A stretch of DNA of 64,000 bases, taken from positions 2,032,643 through 2,096,642 of the forward strand of contig NC_018262.1 in NCBI RefSeq assembly GCF_000227135.1, written 5' to 3'. The notes under the pieces are model-generated. The model was not told where the DNA came from. It did no database searches and saw only the letters and a program-made list of their open reading frames with translations. Positions 18,497-28,723 of the stretch are shown in pieces. This stretch comes from Leishmania donovani (taxonomy: Eukaryota > Euglenozoa > Kinetoplastea > Trypanosomatida > Trypanosomatidae). The position numbers and the translations under genes were made by a program. Positions within the stretch are counted from its first letter, which is position 1; the number at the start of each line of letters is the position of its first letter.

Positions 18497-19290
18497 GCGA
18501 GAAACCAAAATCTTTCATGCCCACAATACGTATGCACACGCACAGAAACCTGTGCCGGCACCCGTGTGCACATCCTTGGCGAAAGTATGTGCGTTGTCAC
18601 CCTCCTGTGTCGGGTGTCGCGTGGCGAGGTTTTTTTTTTCTGTCTTCCCTTTTCCTTCTATTCTCTTCACAGTTTTGCGGCAGTCATTGCCCGAACGCAT
18701 GGCTGTCCGCCTCTGATGTGCGCCAGAAGGTTTGCGTGAGTGTATGTGCCGGCAGTGCTTTGTGCGTTGGTTTGCGTTTGTTTACTTAGTGCGCGCGCTC
18801 ACATGTTCGTATGTTGGTGCTCGTGTACGCGTCGAGTGATGCCGTTTCGTTAAGAGGATACGGGGCGCGCTTTCTGCGCGCCTCCATGCCGACCCTGCTT
18901 CGGCGGCTGAGCAGCAGCATAGACTCCACAGATACCCAGAAGCAGCGAAACTGGTTTTAAAGGCGCTGACTAAGTATCGGCCTGTGATCTGGCCACGGCC
19001 ACGTTTGCCAACGATGGCACATCCCCGGGGGTACGCCGAGCTAGGTCACGCTCGCGACGGGCACATCCGGGTCGAGTGAAGGGTACCATATGCTGCCCAT
19101 TCCCTCCCTCGGTTCCTCCCTCCGCAGTCGCTCCTGTGTGAGCTCTCGCTCGAAGCCTCTCCCCCGCCCTCACCACTTTTCTTCCTGCCGTCTCCCTTTT
19201 GAGCCACCTGAGCACGCACACGTTTATTAGTCATCACTGCAACGCGCTTTTTTCTTTCACTTTTTTTTTGACGTTTTTCTTGTATTCACC
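18497..19290. other. Intergenic region
   Basis: After a pyrimidine-rich part, about 18840-19080 is a GC-rich block unlike the surrounding leader DNA and might be an old retroposon relic (weak). T runs at 19248-19270 precede the LSM12 start, with probable acceptors near 19204 or 19230. Confidence 0.45.
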
Positions 19291-19866
19291 ATGAGCATTA
19301 TCAAGGAGGACGACGCCGTGGGCTGCTACATGACGGTGACCCTCGTGGACGACACCAAGGTGGAGGGTACCATCTTCACCTACAATCCCAAGGAAGGCAT
19401 CATAGTACTTCTGTCCCTCCGCGACGATCAGACGAACATGAAGCTGATCCGCACTCCATACATCAAAGAGTTCAGTATTTCACACGCTGAGGAGGGAACG
19501 CACCTGCCCCCGGCACTGGACTCCTTCAACGAGCTTCCGTCCATGCATGCCGGCCGCGACAAGTCCATCTTCAAGCACGCCAGCACGCAGCTCAAGAACG
19601 CCGAGGCGAACCGCGAAAAGCACTTCAACTCTGTCACGACCGACACACCGATTGCCACACTCGATGCGTACCTCAAGCTCCTGCGGCTATACCCCTTCAT
19701 TGAGTGGAACAGCGACGAGGGTGTCATCCAGGTCTCGGATACCGTCATTGTCGTAGGGGACCCCGACTGGCGGACGCCCAAGGCGATGCTGGTAGACGGC
19801 GCCCCTGAGAAGGACAGACCGCTCGTAGACCGCCTGCAGGTTGCGCTCGGAAACGGCAAGAAGTGA
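19291..19866 (+). CDS. LSM12: LSM12-type protein
   Basis: The 191-residue protein has an N-terminal Lsm-like fold (about 5-75; GCYMTVTLVDDTKVEGTIFT is a typical Sm1-type strand pattern). It is followed by the helical anticodon-binding-like domain of LSM12 (about 90-180, with LRLYPFIEWNSDEGVIQVSD). In trypanosomes LSM12 is known as part of the MKT1-PBP1-XAC1 complex that stabilises or activates mRNAs, so a cytosolic post-transcriptional role is expected. Length is as expected for the family. The start is the only ATG after a long T-rich tract. Confidence 0.88.
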   Translation: MSIIKEDDAVGCYMTVTLVDDTKVEGTIFTYNPKEGIIVLLSLRDDQTNMKLIRTPYIKEFSISHAEEGTHLPPALDSFNELPSMHAGRDKSIFKHASTQLKNAEANREKHFNSVTTDTPIATLDAYLKLLRLYPFIEWNSDEGVIQVSDTVIVVGDPDWRTPKAMLVDGAPEKDRPLVDRLQVALGNGKK

Positions 19867-20674
19867 TTCATTGTGTAGCGGACGGAATATCGTGTGCTTG
19901 TGTGTCTGTTTGAGTTTGTTTTGTTTCTCTTTGTGGTACTGCGCACGGCTGTGCCCTCTCCCGGTGGTGGGTGAGTCCACAAGCGGTGGAGTTCTCGGTT
20001 GTAGCAACGCCTCACTGCCGGCCATGTAGTAGAGGGCGAATAAAGCTCTGATGGCAGTCGAAAATGCCAAAGTCAAAAACTGAATACAAGCAAACAAACA
20101 AAAAAAAAAAAACATTTTCTTCACAAGGCAGTGACCGGCTGAGCGCGGGTCTTCATTTTCGTGCAGACAGAACCTAAGCCGACAAGCATTGCCCGAATGC
20201 CGGCCTTGGAGGAAGAAGAGAAAGAGAGGCAGCGCGACGACATTCGAAGGGCGGAGTGAAGTTTGCGCCATGCAGACGCGATGCCTCCCTTCCTCTTGCT
20301 GTAGGTGTCGCAACGAACAACAAGAGAGGCAATCGGTAGCAGGGATGCTTGTGCAAGCCTGTAAGTGTTCACGGGCTCTCCCCCACTGTCTGTGCGCAGC
20401 CAGATAGAGATGCACGTAAGACGGGCAGATGCGCACCTCCTTTCCCGTCGTGCCCCGTAACCTTGCCCTCGCTTATTTGTCTTTGTTGGTGTTTACATTT
20501 GTCCTTGTGGTTTTGCCTCTTTTCGCTTCTGTTTGGTGGCGCTGTGTGTGTGTGTGTGTGTATTCGGGAGGGAGAACGCGCGTGTGCACGCATGGTTGGC
20601 GTGCGTGTCACGTATAGGCATTATCAGCAGCACATATGTACAGAGGCGACGGTGGCAGCCACACATGGCATGTC
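19867..20674. other. Intergenic region
   Basis: Contains an A run at 20099-20112 and a GT repeat around 20541-20561. A long open frame on the - strand crossing this region from the LSM12 gene is a shadow. No gene seen. Confidence 0.5.
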
Positions 20675-21871
20675 ATGAGCGACAAGCAGGAGGAGTGCAC
20701 CTCACGAGCCTCCGCCTCGCCTACCCCAGATGAAGGCGATCGGGAGTCACGACGACTTGTGCGTGAACGCGAGCGTCAGGAGCGGCTGAGAGGACGGCTG
20801 ACAGATCTCACGTTCGCTGACATTTCGTGCTCTCGGGATGGGAAAATGGACTTTGTAAAGCAGAACGTCATAGTCTGCATTAAAGGATCGAAGTCGCAGT
20901 TCAACGCCCGCATAGGGCGAATGAAGAACATCCTACCGCCCCTCACCTGCGACTGCTGTCAGACGTTCTCGACGTTGTCCGCCGTGCTGCTGTCGTCCCT
21001 CGGCTTTGCCGCAATGCTGAGCGAGTGCTGCTCCCTCTCCACGGTGAACTATCTTCTGTACATTTCAGCGTGGATGCACCAGCTGACGCTGCCGTGCTGG
21101 CCGCAGAAGCGCGTGCGGCCCACCATCGGCGATCTCAACGCCTGCCTTTACCTCCGGGACTTTTTCCCCAGCAAGGCAAACGCAGACGAGTTCGAGGTCG
21201 TCTTCTATAACCAAGCTCACAAGGCAGTGGATCTGTTGCATGCCATGCGCACTCCCCGCAAGCGCACACGCTCTAGCGACGGCGCGCACCCGGTGTATGG
21301 CTACGTGATTGTATCAGGAGACTACACCGTCTCCGTTTTCTCCGTGGAGCACGACATCGCGAAGGGCTCGCGTAGCCGCTACCGCGAGGCGTGGAGCTTC
21401 TACATCTGCGACTCCCACGGCACGCAGCCGTGGTCTGAGGACAAGGCCAGCGTGTCCGGACTGACCTTTGGTCACCGTTCGCACGACGTGGACGATACAA
21501 AAGTGGAGGAGGAGGCCAGTAACGGAAGCGGCACTGCCAGCTCGGCGGCGGACCTCTCTGTGGAGGATGGCATTTACTACTTCTCCACCATTCTGTTCAC
21601 TCTTCTAGAAGAACACCGCAAAGGTGCGCAGCGCACGAGTCAGGTGCCGTACATGACGTGGACCCCGCTGCGGCGGCGGCGATCACTGGCGTACACGGCG
21701 CAGGAGCTCAAGAGGATTATCGACAACCATTGGATTCCCAAGGTGCTGTCGAATCCCACGGTGCAGGCCGAGGCCAAGAAATTCTCCTTCAAACCGCTGG
21801 AGTGTTTCTGGGGAATCGGTCCCGTAACAGCAGCGAAAACTTCCCCAGTCTCAGGTGCGTCGCCTGCATGA
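20675..21871 (+). CDS. Unknown protein with Asp-Ser-His motif, possible papain-fold protease
   Basis: The 398-residue protein begins with a charged helical segment (to about 45). The body contains a cysteine cluster (CDCC, 92-95) followed by a hydrophobic helix, a second Cys-rich part, and a beta-rich segment YVIVSGDYTVSVFSV leading to SFYICDSHGTQPW with Asp246-Ser-His248. Strand-DSH-Gly after a hydrophobic strand is seen in some papain-like cysteine peptidases, where a Cys at a helix start completes the site. Cys92, 94 or 95 could fill that role. This is pattern resemblance only; no family was recognised. Disordered acidic and Ser-rich patch at about 270-300. Probably conserved in kinetoplastids. 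Confidence 0.75.
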   Translation: MSDKQEECTSRASASPTPDEGDRESRRLVRERERQERLRGRLTDLTFADISCSRDGKMDFVKQNVIVCIKGSKSQFNARIGRMKNILPPLTCDCCQTFSTLSAVLLSSLGFAAMLSECCSLSTVNYLLYISAWMHQLTLPCWPQKRVRPTIGDLNACLYLRDFFPSKANADEFEVVFYNQAHKAVDLLHAMRTPRKRTRSSDGAHPVYGYVIVSGDYTVSVFSVEHDIAKGSRSRYREAWSFYICDSHGTQPWSEDKASVSGLTFGHRSHDVDDTKVEEEASNGSGTASSAADLSVEDGIYYFSTILFTLLEEHRKGAQRTSQVPYMTWTPLRRRRSLAYTAQELKRIIDNHWIPKVLSNPTVQAEAKKFSFKPLECFWGIGPVTAAKTSPVSGASPA

Positions 21872-22615
21872 CGCGAGAGAGAATGAAAACAAGCAAACAA
21901 AAGAGTGACTTACTCCAAATTCACACACACATACACACACACACACAACAAGCGGTATTGCGGGAGGCGATTGCGCAAGGACTGAGGCCAACAAACTGCA
22001 TCAGCCGCGAAGACGCATACACTCCCGTGTACGATGCCTTGCTCTGCTGCACCTCATACATTTTTCCCTGTTTGTCGTCGACGGACTTGCTTTCCAATGG
22101 CCGTCTCTCTCCCCCGTCTGCGCTAGCTAATTTCGCCCGTCAATCTTTTGGGTGTTTGCGAGGGAGACACTAAACACTACAGCGTGCATTGTACATGTCT
22201 ACACGGCCGAGCCTCCTCCGACTAGACTTCTTTATCATCTCTACTGTCCGCACGCTCCTTTTCTCGCCTTTTCCCCCACGGCTATCCTCACCCGGTTCTG
22301 CAGGCGCGTTTGCACAGCGGGCGCTTGCAGGCTCACCTGGTCGTCTTCTATTGTTTGACACTTCCCCACCAGCTACAAGAAGGCGCGAGACTTGCTTCGC
22401 GGGCAAAGGTAAGGCACACGGGCCACGGTAGGGAGCCAAGACGTCTCACATTGATCGGTTTTCGCTCCTCATCTCGTTGTGCGATTTCGAGCTCCTGCGT
22501 GAAACCACCCGCTGCCTCGTGCCGGCAGTCCGACAAGCGCGCTCCTCTCCCGGCGTCAGCACACCAAAGGTCATTTGTGGGGCTCTCCTCCAAGCAAGGG
22601 AGGAGGCACGTCACC
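21872..22615. other. Intergenic region
   Basis: CA repeat at about 21920-21948, then pyrimidine-rich leader. The probable acceptor for DRG2 is TTCTGCAG with AG at 22312-22313. The DRG2 frame is open upstream of its ATG, but this part is leader sequence. Confidence 0.5.
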
Positions 22616-23740
22616 ATGGGTCTTCTGGAGCGCAGAAAGGCTATCGAGGAGGAGATCGCGAGAACACAAAAGAACAAAAAGACGGAGTACCATGTCGGTC
22701 GTCTCAAAGGGCAGCTGGCGCGCATCAAGACAGAAATGATGGAGAACGCCGCTCGCGCGGCCGGCGCGAAGGGTGGGGACGGCTTCGACGTTCGCAAGAG
22801 CGGCGATGTGCGCTGCGCCCTGGTCGGGTTTCCGTCCGTCGGCAAGTCGTCCTTTCTTTCGCGTGTCACGCAGACAGAGAGTGAGGCGGCCGGCTACGAG
22901 TTCACCACGCTGACGTGCATTCCTGGAAAGCTGATGCACAAGGGGACAGAAATCCAAATCCTCGACCTGCCTGGCATTATTGAAGGTGCCGCAGAGGGTA
23001 AGGGCCGCGGTCGCCAGGTCATCGCGACGGCGCGCACTGCTGACATGATCATCCTCATGCTCGACGCTGCCAAGGCAGAGGCACAGCGCTCGAAGATCGA
23101 GAGCGAGCTTGAGTCCGTTGGTATCCGTCTGAATCAGCGCTTCCCCAACGTCACCTTCAAGAAGAAGGCATCGTGCAGCATGAATGTCGTAAGCTACAGC
23201 TCCACTGTGCCGCAAACAAGGGGCGTCTCCGAGCAGATGGTGAAGGAGGTTCTGAAGGACTATGGTATCTTTAACGCCGATGTGGCCCTGCGCGAAGACA
23301 TCACTGTTGACCAGTTCATCGATGTAATAGAAGGAAACCGTAAGTACATGCCGTGCCTGTACGTGTACAATAAGATTGACACGATCACTATGGAGGAGAT
23401 GGACCGCCTGAGTCGCCTGCCGCACTCTGTCGTGCTGTCGCTGCACTGGGATCTCAACGTCGACGAGGTCATCGATGAGGTGTGGGAGCACCTCAACATC
23501 ATTCGCATCTACACAAAGAAGCATGGTGAGCACCCTGACTTCGGCAAGCCATTCATCGTGAAGCGCGACGCAAGTGTGGAGCACATTTGCAAGCGGATTC
23601 ACAAGGATATTGCGTCACGCTTCAAGTACGCCCTTGTGTGGGGCACGAGCGCGAAGCACCAGCCACAGCGCGTCGGCATTTCACATGAGCTAGAGGACGA
23701 GGATGTTCTTCAAATCATGCTAAGAACAGCCAATGAGTAG
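22616..23740 (+). CDS. DRG2: DRG2-type developmentally regulated GTP-binding protein
   Basis: The 374-residue protein is a full-length DRG-family OBG-like GTPase. Motifs are G1 GFPSVGKS (71-78), G2 FTTLTCIPG, G3 DLPG (117-120), the family's GAAEGKGRGRQV, G4 NKID and a C-terminal TGS domain ending in RVGISHELEDEDVLQI. The start MGLLERRKAIEEEIARTQKN and the VGIRLNQ segment match DRG2 rather than DRG1. DRGs bind ribosomes with a DFRP partner (DRG2 with DFRP2/RWDD1) and relieve ribosome stalling. The ATG at 22616 is preceded by a favourable CACC context. Firm call. Confidence 0.93.
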   Translation: MGLLERRKAIEEEIARTQKNKKTEYHVGRLKGQLARIKTEMMENAARAAGAKGGDGFDVRKSGDVRCALVGFPSVGKSSFLSRVTQTESEAAGYEFTTLTCIPGKLMHKGTEIQILDLPGIIEGAAEGKGRGRQVIATARTADMIILMLDAAKAEAQRSKIESELESVGIRLNQRFPNVTFKKKASCSMNVVSYSSTVPQTRGVSEQMVKEVLKDYGIFNADVALREDITVDQFIDVIEGNRKYMPCLYVYNKIDTITMEEMDRLSRLPHSVVLSLHWDLNVDEVIDEVWEHLNIIRIYTKKHGEHPDFGKPFIVKRDASVEHICKRIHKDIASRFKYALVWGTSAKHQPQRVGISHELEDEDVLQIMLRTANE

Positions 23741-24356
23741 CGTGTCTGTTTTTTTTTTGCTGTTGCTGAAGTGGATCGATGCGCATGTGAAGTCTTAGCG
23801 CCGCGTAAATCCCAGCGTTAAACCGAAAAAGGAGGAGGGGAAACAGAAAGCGAAACACACCTGGGTCTGTGTGCGTCGAGTTACGCCCTGCCGGCATCGT
23901 CTTGTCAGAGGATGTCTAGGTGCAGAGGAGACTGACGAGGAATCCGCGGAACAGAACGCACATCAGTGTGCACCGTGTGCAGCTGACTATGCTTGTGCGC
24001 AGGCAGAGAGTGCGTCACAGAAGGCAGACTGGTTTCTTCCTACCGCTCATGTCCGCTCCTCTTCTCGTGCGCTTGCCTTCGTACCTCAAGGGAGGCATTC
24101 CTCTATTACCCCTATCGAGCGTGACCGTATTCCTGGACAGCGTCTCCGTCTCTTGCATTCTCTTCCCGCCGGTACGTCCACCGCATCCTTGCCTCACCTA
24201 ACTTTTCTCTTGAAACTCTTTATCATTGCTGCGCGCTCGTCCGCACCGGTAGAGTCCCCAAAGCGAGCCTGTCCTTGGGCTTCACCCCCCCCCCTCTCCA
24301 ACCACCACCACCACCCCCTCCCTCCTTCTCTCTCCGACTCAGAGTGTCCTCTGTGA
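23741..24356. other. Intergenic region
   Basis: T run at 23750-23758 and a long C- and T-rich stretch at 24282-24340 ending in ACTCAG, the probable acceptor for the next gene (AG 24341-24342). No gene seen. Confidence 0.5.
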
Positions 24357-26150
24357 ATGTCAGATTCACAACAACAACACAATAACTCAAACACGTGCAC
24401 GCGCATGAGCCAGCACCAGGACGTGTTGACGGCAGCTTTCTTGCGGGCACATGGGGTCGCACTGTCGAAGCCGCTGCGCGATTGGCTGACGCGAGTCTCG
24501 TTCTTAGCGCGGGCTCAGACATCTGTTGAGAAAAAGGAGAAGTACGAAAGGTGGGCTCTGCGCGCGGTGGAGGATGCCGTGAAGTCGCCGGGTGGTGTGG
24601 CAGCCATCATGTGGGCCAAGCAAAGCGTTATAATGCCGCCCGATTCGCCTGACTGTACGTCGGAGTGGTGGCAAGAGAGTCGCCGCGCCTGTGCAGCCTC
24701 CTCGAGTGGCACCGCCGCTACTTACGAGAATCCCACGCGAGCGGCGCTGCTGGCAGAGACAATGCGACGCGCCCCAGCGTCGCTGCAGCCCTTTGTGCAG
24801 CAGGGCTTCAGCCTCTACGACAGAGAAGTGGCCCTCGGTCACCGCCGCTACGAGCAGGTCACCTTTGTAGAAATGCTCAATATCGCTAAGAGCCTGCAAG
24901 CCAAGGCGTCTCCAGCGCCCGTGCCGTCACCGGCCCCGCCACCTCCCTCACAGCCGCCGCCACCATCGTACAACGCGTTGATGACCCCGACAGCAGCCAT
25001 CACGCGCACCGCTTTCGTACCGCCAACCTTGCACAAGAGGCCCGCGCCGGAAGCCGTACCGCACGAGCCTCCACACAAGCGAGCTGTGCCAGCCACCGCA
25101 CCTGCTGTGTCGCGGAAGGATAAGACGTTCTTCTTCCAGCTTGCTGGTATCACGGACGCTGAAGTCGCCGCCCCGCGCGAATTTATCGGGATGTCGACGG
25201 AGCTGGAGCGGCATTACACCCGCTACGAGCCCCTGGTCGAGGACATTCGCCCCCTCGCGGTGTTGAAGGACGCGTACGCGCACATTACCACGCACGCCAC
25301 GGGCTTGGAGAAGACGGAAGGCAAGAAGGCTGCACAGAAGTACCTGAGTGATCAGCTCAAGGGCATGCGGCAGGATCTGCGAGTGCAGAACATTGTCGAC
25401 AACTTCACCGTCATGGTGTATGAGGTGCACGCGCGGCTCTGCCTGGAGACTGGCGACATTGGCGAGTTCAATCAGTGCCAAGCAGGTCTGAAGCAGTTCT
25501 ATGCAATGGACGCAGTTGACCTGAGTCAGTGCGATGTGAAGAACTTCTTTCTCTACCGCCTGGTGTATCTGACGCTGAGCGGACAGTACGACTCTCTCTC
25601 TACGGAGCTCATTCACTTCACCAACGCTCAGCTGCAGGGTACCGACCGGGCTGGCAGCAGCATCGCCAGGGAGCCGGTTAACCGCACCCTCGCTCTCTGC
25701 GCCGCGTGCAACGACGGCGACACGCCGTCGCTATGCCGTCTTCTGCTCAGCTTCGAGGTCGAAATGACGTACCTCGTTCGTATCTACTTGCAGAAATTGC
25801 GGATCATGTGGCTCAAAGAAATTCTCACCGCCATGAAGGGATCGCTCACGCTACGCTTTCTGATGGCCAGCCTCGGCTTCACGCCACTTCCTCACGGCAA
25901 GAAGAAGCGGAAGCTGTTCTGGTTGGACGACGCGGAGGAGAGCGCCGCGCTTCGGTTTGCCGAGCTCTTTCAAACACTCAAGGTGGAGCTGCCGCCGGAC
26001 TTCTCCTTTCACGCAGAGGTCACCCGCGCAAAGCACACCGGGTCAGACCCACAGGCGCACTATCCGTCCCTCGACGCTGCCACTGCCCTGAAAGCGGTCA
26101 ACGACTACCTCGTGTTCCTTGGGACACGCAAAGACGCCGCCCGCACATAG
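24357..26150 (+). CDS. SAC3/GANP-family (LENG8/THP3-like) protein
   Basis: The 597-residue protein has a polar start, a helical N-terminal region (about 38-170), a Pro-rich linker (185-240) and a SAC3/GANP helical domain (about 280-500). The domain is recognised by YTRYEPLVEDIRPLAVLKDA, LRVQNIVDNFTVMVYEVHAR and the hallmark DIGEFNQCQAGLKQFY. Family members act in mRNA export, splicing-coupled processing or the proteasome lid. The layout, with SAC3 domain near the C-terminus after a Pro-rich region, is closest to LENG8/THP3, which works with a CSN12-like partner in RNA metabolism. The ATG at 24405 is an alternative start, giving MSQHQD. Confidence 0.82.
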   Translation: MSDSQQQHNNSNTCTRMSQHQDVLTAAFLRAHGVALSKPLRDWLTRVSFLARAQTSVEKKEKYERWALRAVEDAVKSPGGVAAIMWAKQSVIMPPDSPDCTSEWWQESRRACAASSSGTAATYENPTRAALLAETMRRAPASLQPFVQQGFSLYDREVALGHRRYEQVTFVEMLNIAKSLQAKASPAPVPSPAPPPPSQPPPPSYNALMTPTAAITRTAFVPPTLHKRPAPEAVPHEPPHKRAVPATAPAVSRKDKTFFFQLAGITDAEVAAPREFIGMSTELERHYTRYEPLVEDIRPLAVLKDAYAHITTHATGLEKTEGKKAAQKYLSDQLKGMRQDLRVQNIVDNFTVMVYEVHARLCLETGDIGEFNQCQAGLKQFYAMDAVDLSQCDVKNFFLYRLVYLTLSGQYDSLSTELIHFTNAQLQGTDRAGSSIAREPVNRTLALCAACNDGDTPSLCRLLLSFEVEMTYLVRIYLQKLRIMWLKEILTAMKGSLTLRFLMASLGFTPLPHGKKKRKLFWLDDAEESAALRFAELFQTLKVELPPDFSFHAEVTRAKHTGSDPQAHYPSLDAATALKAVNDYLVFLGTRKDAART

Positions 26151-26734
26151 GCGACACGCTTCTCTGTTGGCGTGTGCCTCCCCCTCTCGCCATCGCCCCT
26201 CCATCATCACGGCACAGGGGAGGAGGTGGGAGTGCATCGTCTGCGATAGAGACGATTAATCACGCAAGCAACATTCACTGTGGCGCTCTTGGGCGGTGGA
26301 TGTCTTAACACAGATGGTCGCTAACTCGTGCAGCGAGACAAGCCGCAGCGCGCCGTCGCTTTTCTGCCCTTCAGCGCTCCCCCCCCCCTTCGCGGCGACG
26401 GGGCCATTTTCTCGGTCGGAGCTGGATTACCACAACTCCTTCTTTTACTGCCCTCCCATGCAGCGGGGTTATACCGTCTCTCCATCCATACCTCCTACGC
26501 ACCCGCCTCTTTCTCGTGAATACCCCCTGTGGTCAGCCAGAAACTCATATTATCTGGACCGTGCGCGTGGCGCTCTCTCCCCCCTCCTCCTCACAGAGGC
26601 ACAAGACGCTCACAACTTTGCCATGTTACACCGCTTGCTCTGCAGTCCAACAGTCAATTCCTCGTTTGCTCGCCTCTTTCGTTTATTTTTTTTTTCACCT
26701 CCTTCCCCAGCGGTTGGCATCTTGGCACGCAGTG
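26151..26734. other. Intergenic and 5' leader
   Basis: Pyrimidine-rich, with a C run at 26381-26390 and the very strong polypyrimidine tract at 26670-26708. No gene seen. Confidence 0.55.
26670..26710 (+). promoter_or_regulatory. Predicted trans-splice acceptor for type II IDI
   Basis: An almost pure pyrimidine run ends in CCTTCCCCAG with AG at 26709-26710, 25 bases before the ATG at 26735. One of the clearest acceptors in the window; it fixes the start of the gene. Confidence 0.7.
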
Positions 26735-27808
26735 ATGCGCTCTCGTGATTGCACGGTTGACCGCGAGGCGGCGGTGCAGAAGCGCAAGAAGGACCACATC
26801 GACATTTGCTTGCATAAGGACGTCGAGCCGCACAAGAGGCGCACCTCCATCTGGAACAAGTACACGCTACCCTACAAGGCACTTCCCGAAGTTGATCTGC
26901 AGAAAATCGACACGTCCTGCGAGTTTATGGGCAAGCGCATATCCTTTCCCTTCTTCATTTCCTCCATGACCGGCGGTGAGGCGCACGGCCGCGTCATCAA
27001 CGAGAACCTGGCAAAGGCGTGCGAGGCCGAGAAGATCCCGTTCGGGCTTGGTAGCATGCGCATCATCAACCGCTATGCGTCGGCGGTGCACACCTTTAAC
27101 GTGAAGGAGTTCTGTCCTTCGGTTCCGATGCTAGCCAATATCGGCCTGGTGCAGCTGAACTACGGTTTTGGCCCAAAGGAGGTAAACAACCTCGTGGACT
27201 CGGTGCGCGCCGACGGTCTGTGCATCCACCTGAACCATACGCAAGAAGTTTGCCAGCCGGAGGGCGACACAAACTTCGAGGGCCTGATTGAGAAGCTGCG
27301 CCAGCTGTTGCCGCTCATCAAGGTACCGGTACTCGTGAAAGGTGTCGGTCACGGCATTGATTACGAATCGATGGTGGCCATCAAGGCCAGCGGCGTCAAG
27401 TACGTGGACGTTTCAGGATGCGGCGGCACGTCATGGGCCTGGATCGAGGGTCGCCGGCAGCCATACAAGGTGGAGGAAGAGAACATTGGTTACCTCTTTC
27501 GCGACATTGGTGTGCCTACCGATGTCTGCCTGCGTGAGAGCGCGCCGCTGACCGTCAACGGCGACCTCCACCTCATCGCCGGCGGCGGTATCCGCAACGG
27601 CATGGACGTCGCCAAGGCCCTCATGATGGGTGCCGAGTACGCCACGGCGGCGATGCCGTTTCTTGCGGCTGCCCTGGAAAGCTCAGAGGCGGTCCGTGCA
27701 GTGATTCAGCGTATGCGCCAGGAGCTGCGTGTCTCCATGTTTACCTGCGGTGCCCGCAATATTGGGGACCTTCGGCGCATGAAGGTGATTGAGCTCGGTC
27801 ACCTTTAG
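26735..27808 (+). CDS. IDI2: Type II (FMN) isopentenyl-diphosphate delta-isomerase
   Basis: The 357-residue protein is a type 2 IDI, interconverting isopentenyl and dimethylallyl diphosphate with reduced FMN and Mg2+. It feeds sterol, dolichol and ubiquinone synthesis. Family motifs in order: RKKDHIDIC (17-25), SMTGG (77-81), GLGSMR (104-109), HLNHTQEV (165-172, with the conserved Gln-Glu before QPEGD), SGCGGTSW (227-234) and the phosphate-binding AGGGIRNG (282-289). This class is typical of archaea and many bacteria, whereas most eukaryotes use unrelated type I; the gene is a known example of lateral acquisition in Leishmania. The protein ends Gly-His-Leu, close to a peroxisomal/glycosomal PTS1 tripeptide. 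Firm call. Confidence 0.94.
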   Translation: MRSRDCTVDREAAVQKRKKDHIDICLHKDVEPHKRRTSIWNKYTLPYKALPEVDLQKIDTSCEFMGKRISFPFFISSMTGGEAHGRVINENLAKACEAEKIPFGLGSMRIINRYASAVHTFNVKEFCPSVPMLANIGLVQLNYGFGPKEVNNLVDSVRADGLCIHLNHTQEVCQPEGDTNFEGLIEKLRQLLPLIKVPVLVKGVGHGIDYESMVAIKASGVKYVDVSGCGGTSWAWIEGRRQPYKVEEENIGYLFRDIGVPTDVCLRESAPLTVNGDLHLIAGGGIRNGMDVAKALMMGAEYATAAMPFLAAALESSEAVRAVIQRMRQELRVSMFTCGARNIGDLRRMKVIELGHL

Positions 27809-28723
27809 CCCTTTTCGTCGCTCTTTTGTGTGTGCGTGCGTCTTCAGCGCAGCCCCTCGTCTCACGCTCTCATCGTCGTCCCCTCTTCCTCCTCCTCTCC
27901 ATTCCCTCGATGCCACCCTTTTTTTTTTTCGTTCATACGTATAGGCGACTGCTCAGGGCATCTAGAGACAAAACGGAAAAAAGATTTGAAAGCTGGCTGA
28001 AATGAACTAACGCTAAGAAAAACTCTCTCTCTCCGTTCCGCGGGTGCACACCTGCGGTGTGAAAGAATGAGAGCTCGTGCTGTTGCACTACTCAGTACAG
28101 CCTCGGGGTTATCATCCGATATCGTCCTCTAGCCGCCCAACGCCACGGGCCAGCGATGACCTCTGGTGAAGGTCACGCACGTACGTAGCGCTGTCTTTTT
28201 TTTTTTTTTCAATGTGTTTTGTTTTTCGAAAGACGACAGCGAAAAGGTGATCGTGACCCTAACACATCAACTCGAAGATGGGCAACGGTTCCGTGAGCAC
28301 CCGATCTGTTTCACGCTGCAGCTGACGCTCTCTCTGCTGTGGGTGTACACGGTATTCCGCGACATAGATGAAGTCGGTGTCGCGCACGTGCGAGGCACAA
28401 AGGATGCTTGCGCCGTTTTGCTCGGTGGGTATGTGCGTGTGAGTGTGTCGTGTCTCTCCCTTGACGTCACGTTGAGCCTTTACTATTGCATCTGCCCTGT
28501 CACCTTCTCCGTTCTAACTGATGCCCTTTTTTTCTCCGCCACCATCACCCCTCTCGCCTGATTGTTCACATGGGGTGTACAACACAGACGCGAGGAGTCA
28601 GCTGCTCGCCCTACGTCTCCAGTGCCACTGCCTCACTCTAACATCAAACGATCACAACGAGGCCGGCGAGGCTGTTGCAGAAGTTCACATAAATACGCGC
28701 AATACACGCACGCACACAGACTC
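27809..28723. other. Intergenic region
   Basis: T runs at 27920-27931 and 28197-28210. The probable acceptor for the next gene is GCTGTTGCAG with AG at 28679-28680. No gene seen. Confidence 0.5.

Noticed and set aside
22571..23602. 343-codon open frame on the - strand over DRG2
   Set aside because: It is the antisense shadow of the GC-rich DRG2 coding sequence; DRG2 matches its family along the full length, and the antisense frame has no recognisable domain.
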